Shown piece by piece: positions 61,440 through 64,000 of a DNA stretch of 64,000 nt (position 1 is its first letter; each line of letters opens with the position of its first letter). Position numbers and translations under genes: made by a program. Below the pieces are notes generated by a model. That model did not search any database and had not been told where the DNA came from. It worked only from the letters and a program-made list of their open reading frames with translations. The DNA comes from Candidula unifasciata (taxonomy: Eukaryota; Mollusca; Gastropoda; Stylommatophora; Geomitridae), in contig CAJHNH020006246.1 in assembly GCA_905116865.2 (NCBI GenBank), positions 366,501 to 430,500 of the forward strand, in the 5' to 3' direction.

Positions 61440-61960
61440 GAAAACTGACCCACCAAAATGCAACATCATAGTAAATAGGACAAACCTCAAGCTAGCTGAT
61501 ATGTTTAAGTACTTGGCTAGCCTGATAACATTAGATGGAAGATGTGTTAAGGGAGTTAAATGTCGAATAGCTCTAGCAAAGGCAGCATTTTACAAAATGA
61601 AGAATATTTTATGCAATCTTTCTTTGTCATTTGGGCGAAAAAGAGAATTCTTTAAAGCTATGTCAATCCTATCTTGATGTACGGAAGTGAATCATGAACA
61701 TTTGGTAAATTAGTATAAACTTATTTTGATGCTGCGATTTACAGACGAATGATGAGAATACCCTGTACAGATTGGAAAAAAAAAATAATGAAGACGTCTT
61801 GAAAAAAAAAAAACTGACACCCGACGAGAACTGATGGCCCACTTTTCAGAAAGAGACAATCTACATTCTTTGGTCATGTGATGATAAGGAGAAAACTGGA
61901 GTACATCGTGACAGTAGGAAAGTTGGAGGGGAGGAGAGGCAGAACGAACAAACGAACTTT
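61440..61960 (+). pseudogene. Non-LTR retrotransposon C-terminal remnant
   Basis: Interrupted frames read CNIIVNRTNLKLADMFKYLA, GVKCRIALAKAAFYKMKNIL and RRMMRIPCTDW, the post-RT region of a LINE, ending near GGGAGGAGAGGCAGAAC. Confidence 0.6.
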
Positions 61961-62119
61961 ATTTTCAAAGGGTCACAAATTGGGCACGCAGGCCCGTCTT
62001 ACATTTGGCCCTTTCCGAGAACCCATTTTTCACACTGCAGCTGTATTTTATCAATAAGCGTGTTATATTCATATCATAATATGCATATAATGAATATCAA
62101 AGAAAAAAAGCATGGGGTG

Positions 62120-62965
62120 GTAAAATGCATGCACACACTACGAACGCACCCCCAACCCCCCCCCCCCCCCCCCATTTACTTAAATACCCATATATACACA
62201 CCCACATACCTTTACACACACATAAACAAACCCCCATTCACCCACAACCATACATACCTACCCACACAGACTCGCACATCCCACACACATACGTACATAT
62301 ATACAGATGCACACACAGACACACCCAAATAAACAAACACACACAAACAGACACGCGCACAGACCCAAACACACACACAGATACACACAGACACACACAG
62401 ACCCACAGACACACGCAGACTCACACACGCGGACACGCACACATACATGCACAAACACACGCAATCGCAAGACCCACACACACTGATGCTCACGCAGACA
62501 CAGACACACAACGCAAACACATACGCAGACATACATACACACAGGCATACACGCATATACACACACATATGTAGACATACCCAGAGACAATACACACAGA
62601 CAAACAAACAAAGACATATACACACTGACATACACAGATATATATACACACAGAGACGCGCATATTCACAGGCATTCACGCAGACACACATACACACACA
62701 GGCACATACACAAACACAACAAAGACACACACACACACAAACACACACACACAGGCACACAAACAGCCACATACACGTAGAACAGACAGAAACGTGCAGA
62801 CACATACAGATACTCATACAGACACATACACACAGTCATACACGCAGACACACACGCACAAACACACACATACACACAAACACTCACAGACACATACAAA
62901 GAAACAAAGACATATACGCCACAGACACACATAGACACACACACACGGCTACCCAGTCACTTAAA
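62120..62965 (+). repeat. ~850-bp CA/ACAGAC-rich simple-sequence array
   Basis: Almost entirely CACACA, ACAGACA and ACATACA words without a fixed longer period, starting with a poly-C run (62154-62173). The strand is A+C rich throughout. Long open frames on both strands here are composition artefacts. Confidence 0.9.
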
Positions 62966-63009
62966 CACGCATATATACACACCCACATACCCGCACACAC
63001 AGTAACACA

Positions 63010-63600
63010 ACCCCATTCAGAGGGAGATCGAGGGAACAGATGCTGGACAGTTTGACACTATGGCATAGAAGATCGTCTATGTCAGAGTTGAGTGAAAGTA
63101 CACGAGATCGAAGGTAGTGGAGACTACCAACGAAACACAGTGTGGACTTTTGATTCCCTCGAGGTGGCGTCCTGTCGCCCACTCTTTGCTGTCCTCTTAT
63201 TCATCAACGACCTGGTTGCTGATATACAAAATGGAATCAAAATAGCAATGTGTACCAACGACCTGGTACTGTGGTGCGCCATTGAACATGCAACGGTAGT
63301 CACAAGAACACTACAACGGGCTACAGATGCACTTGGGGCATGGACGAATGAATAGATGGTGTGTCAAAATTAACACAGACAAATAAGGCAACACACTCTT
63401 CACCCTCTCCTTAAAGTAAAAACGGTCATCATCAAAATAAACGGAATACTATTAAGAGATTATAAAGAGCCCACGCACCTCGGAGTCACATTTGATGACA
63501 GGTTGACATGGAGAAAACATATCAACAAGGCAACAACCAAAGCCAGGAGGAAGGCAACCATACTAAAAAAAACTATGTGGAACCACATGTGGAGCCAGTG
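63010..63600 (+). pseudogene. RNase H-type LINE reverse transcriptase remnant
   Basis: GGVLSPTL is followed, after a frameshift, by LFINDLVADIQNGIKIAMCT NDLVLWC, then ALGAWTNEW, and later HLGVTFDDRLTWRKHINKAT. These are RT motif B, the C-motif region (catalytic YADD appears as CTNDL) and the segment after it. Broken by several shifts and stops. Confidence 0.7.
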
Positions 63601-63604
63601 AGAA

Positions 63605-64000
63605 AATAGAAGAAGAATCCCCTCCTCACCTCCACCCTCCTCTAAACATTTGGGCGGGTTCTTCTGTATTTCGGTTTATTTTAATACATCGTCTTTTTTT
63701 TTTTTTAAAAGTAAATACAAGTTTATAGGGTCTTAAGGGTTCCCCGCCTGTTAAGTCCTTTACTCAAACCTACTGTACATTTACAACCATGTGGGCTTTT
63801 TAACTTATTTGCTATGACACCGCGGAAGATCTTACATCTCAAGATGGCCCATCCACCATGTGTCTGGTCTCCAAGTGAAGGACACTAGGATTCACATCTA
63901 TCCTCAACTCACTTTCCGTGCCAGCACGTGAGTTCCCATCGCGAATGATCCCAAATTCTAATGTTGCCAGGCTATATCAACCCGGAGAGGTTAGCGGTTT
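63605..64000. other. Window end without recognised content
   Basis: A poly-T run (63697-63706) and mixed sequence. The last 100 bp (GAGTTCCCATCGCGAATGAT ... CCCGGAGAGGTTAGCGG) may be the start of another reverse-strand SINE, cut by the window. Confidence 0.3.

Noticed and set aside
62120..62965. CRISPR-like or regular spaced repeat
   Set aside because: No fixed repeat-spacer period and a eukaryotic context; simple-sequence DNA only.
62125..63055. Long open frames on both strands (about 200 codons) in the CA-rich array
   Set aside because: They consist of repeated His-Thr or Cys-Val residues from the (CA)n/ACAGAC composition, with no splice or homology support.

Overview
This 64-kb window looks like a metazoan nuclear genome, most likely a mollusc and probably a gastropod. 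That placement is inferred from style: long AT-rich introns, several tRNA-derived SINE families, many decayed non-LTR retrotransposons, hAT, piggyBac and mariner remnants, and long microsatellites. The species cannot be fixed from the sequence.

One protein-coding gene dominates. It lies on the + strand, runs from an ATG at 1910 to a TAA at 49897, and is an orthologue of BOD1L1 (biorientation of chromosomes in cell division 1-like 1). I assembled 16 coding exons whose GT/AG junctions and phases all agree. They give 9,423 nt of CDS, or 3,140 residues, close to the roughly 3,050 residues of the vertebrate protein. Exons 1-4 encode the Shg1/BOD1 domain that ties the family to SET1/COMPASS complexes. 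Exon 5 is a 1.2-kb proline-rich exon ending in a charged coiled coil. Exons 6-15 are short and acidic/serine-rich. Exon 16 is a 5.6-kb terminal exon with an RS-rich block, several families of tandem peptide repeats and basic C-terminal clusters.

The gene has some unusual local features. A TE-free block in intron 5 (18540 to about 19380) reads like an alternative terminal exon that would give a 575-residue short isoform. The 3' end of exon 14, including its splice donor, is amplified as six identical 58-bp units and is followed by decayed copies of the exon end. Exon 16 carries a homogenised 144-bp coding repeat and two further internal repeats.

The introns and the 14 kb downstream are a TE graveyard with readable history. 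There is a 2.67-kb 5'-truncated LINE with a 12-bp target-site duplication (TSD) in intron 15, and a LINE 3' fragment nested in another LINE with a 14-bp TSD in intron 5. A GAA-tailed retroposon sits inside a SINE with an 11-bp TSD in intron 3. A 901-bp foldback element interrupts a 34-bp satellite in intron 1. Four small hAT elements have near-matching 8-bp TSDs. There is also a piggyBac-like element bounded by TTAA and a mariner-derived foldback element bounded by TA. Downstream of the gene I see only a 3' UTR/repeat landscape, with no second protein-coding gene supported.
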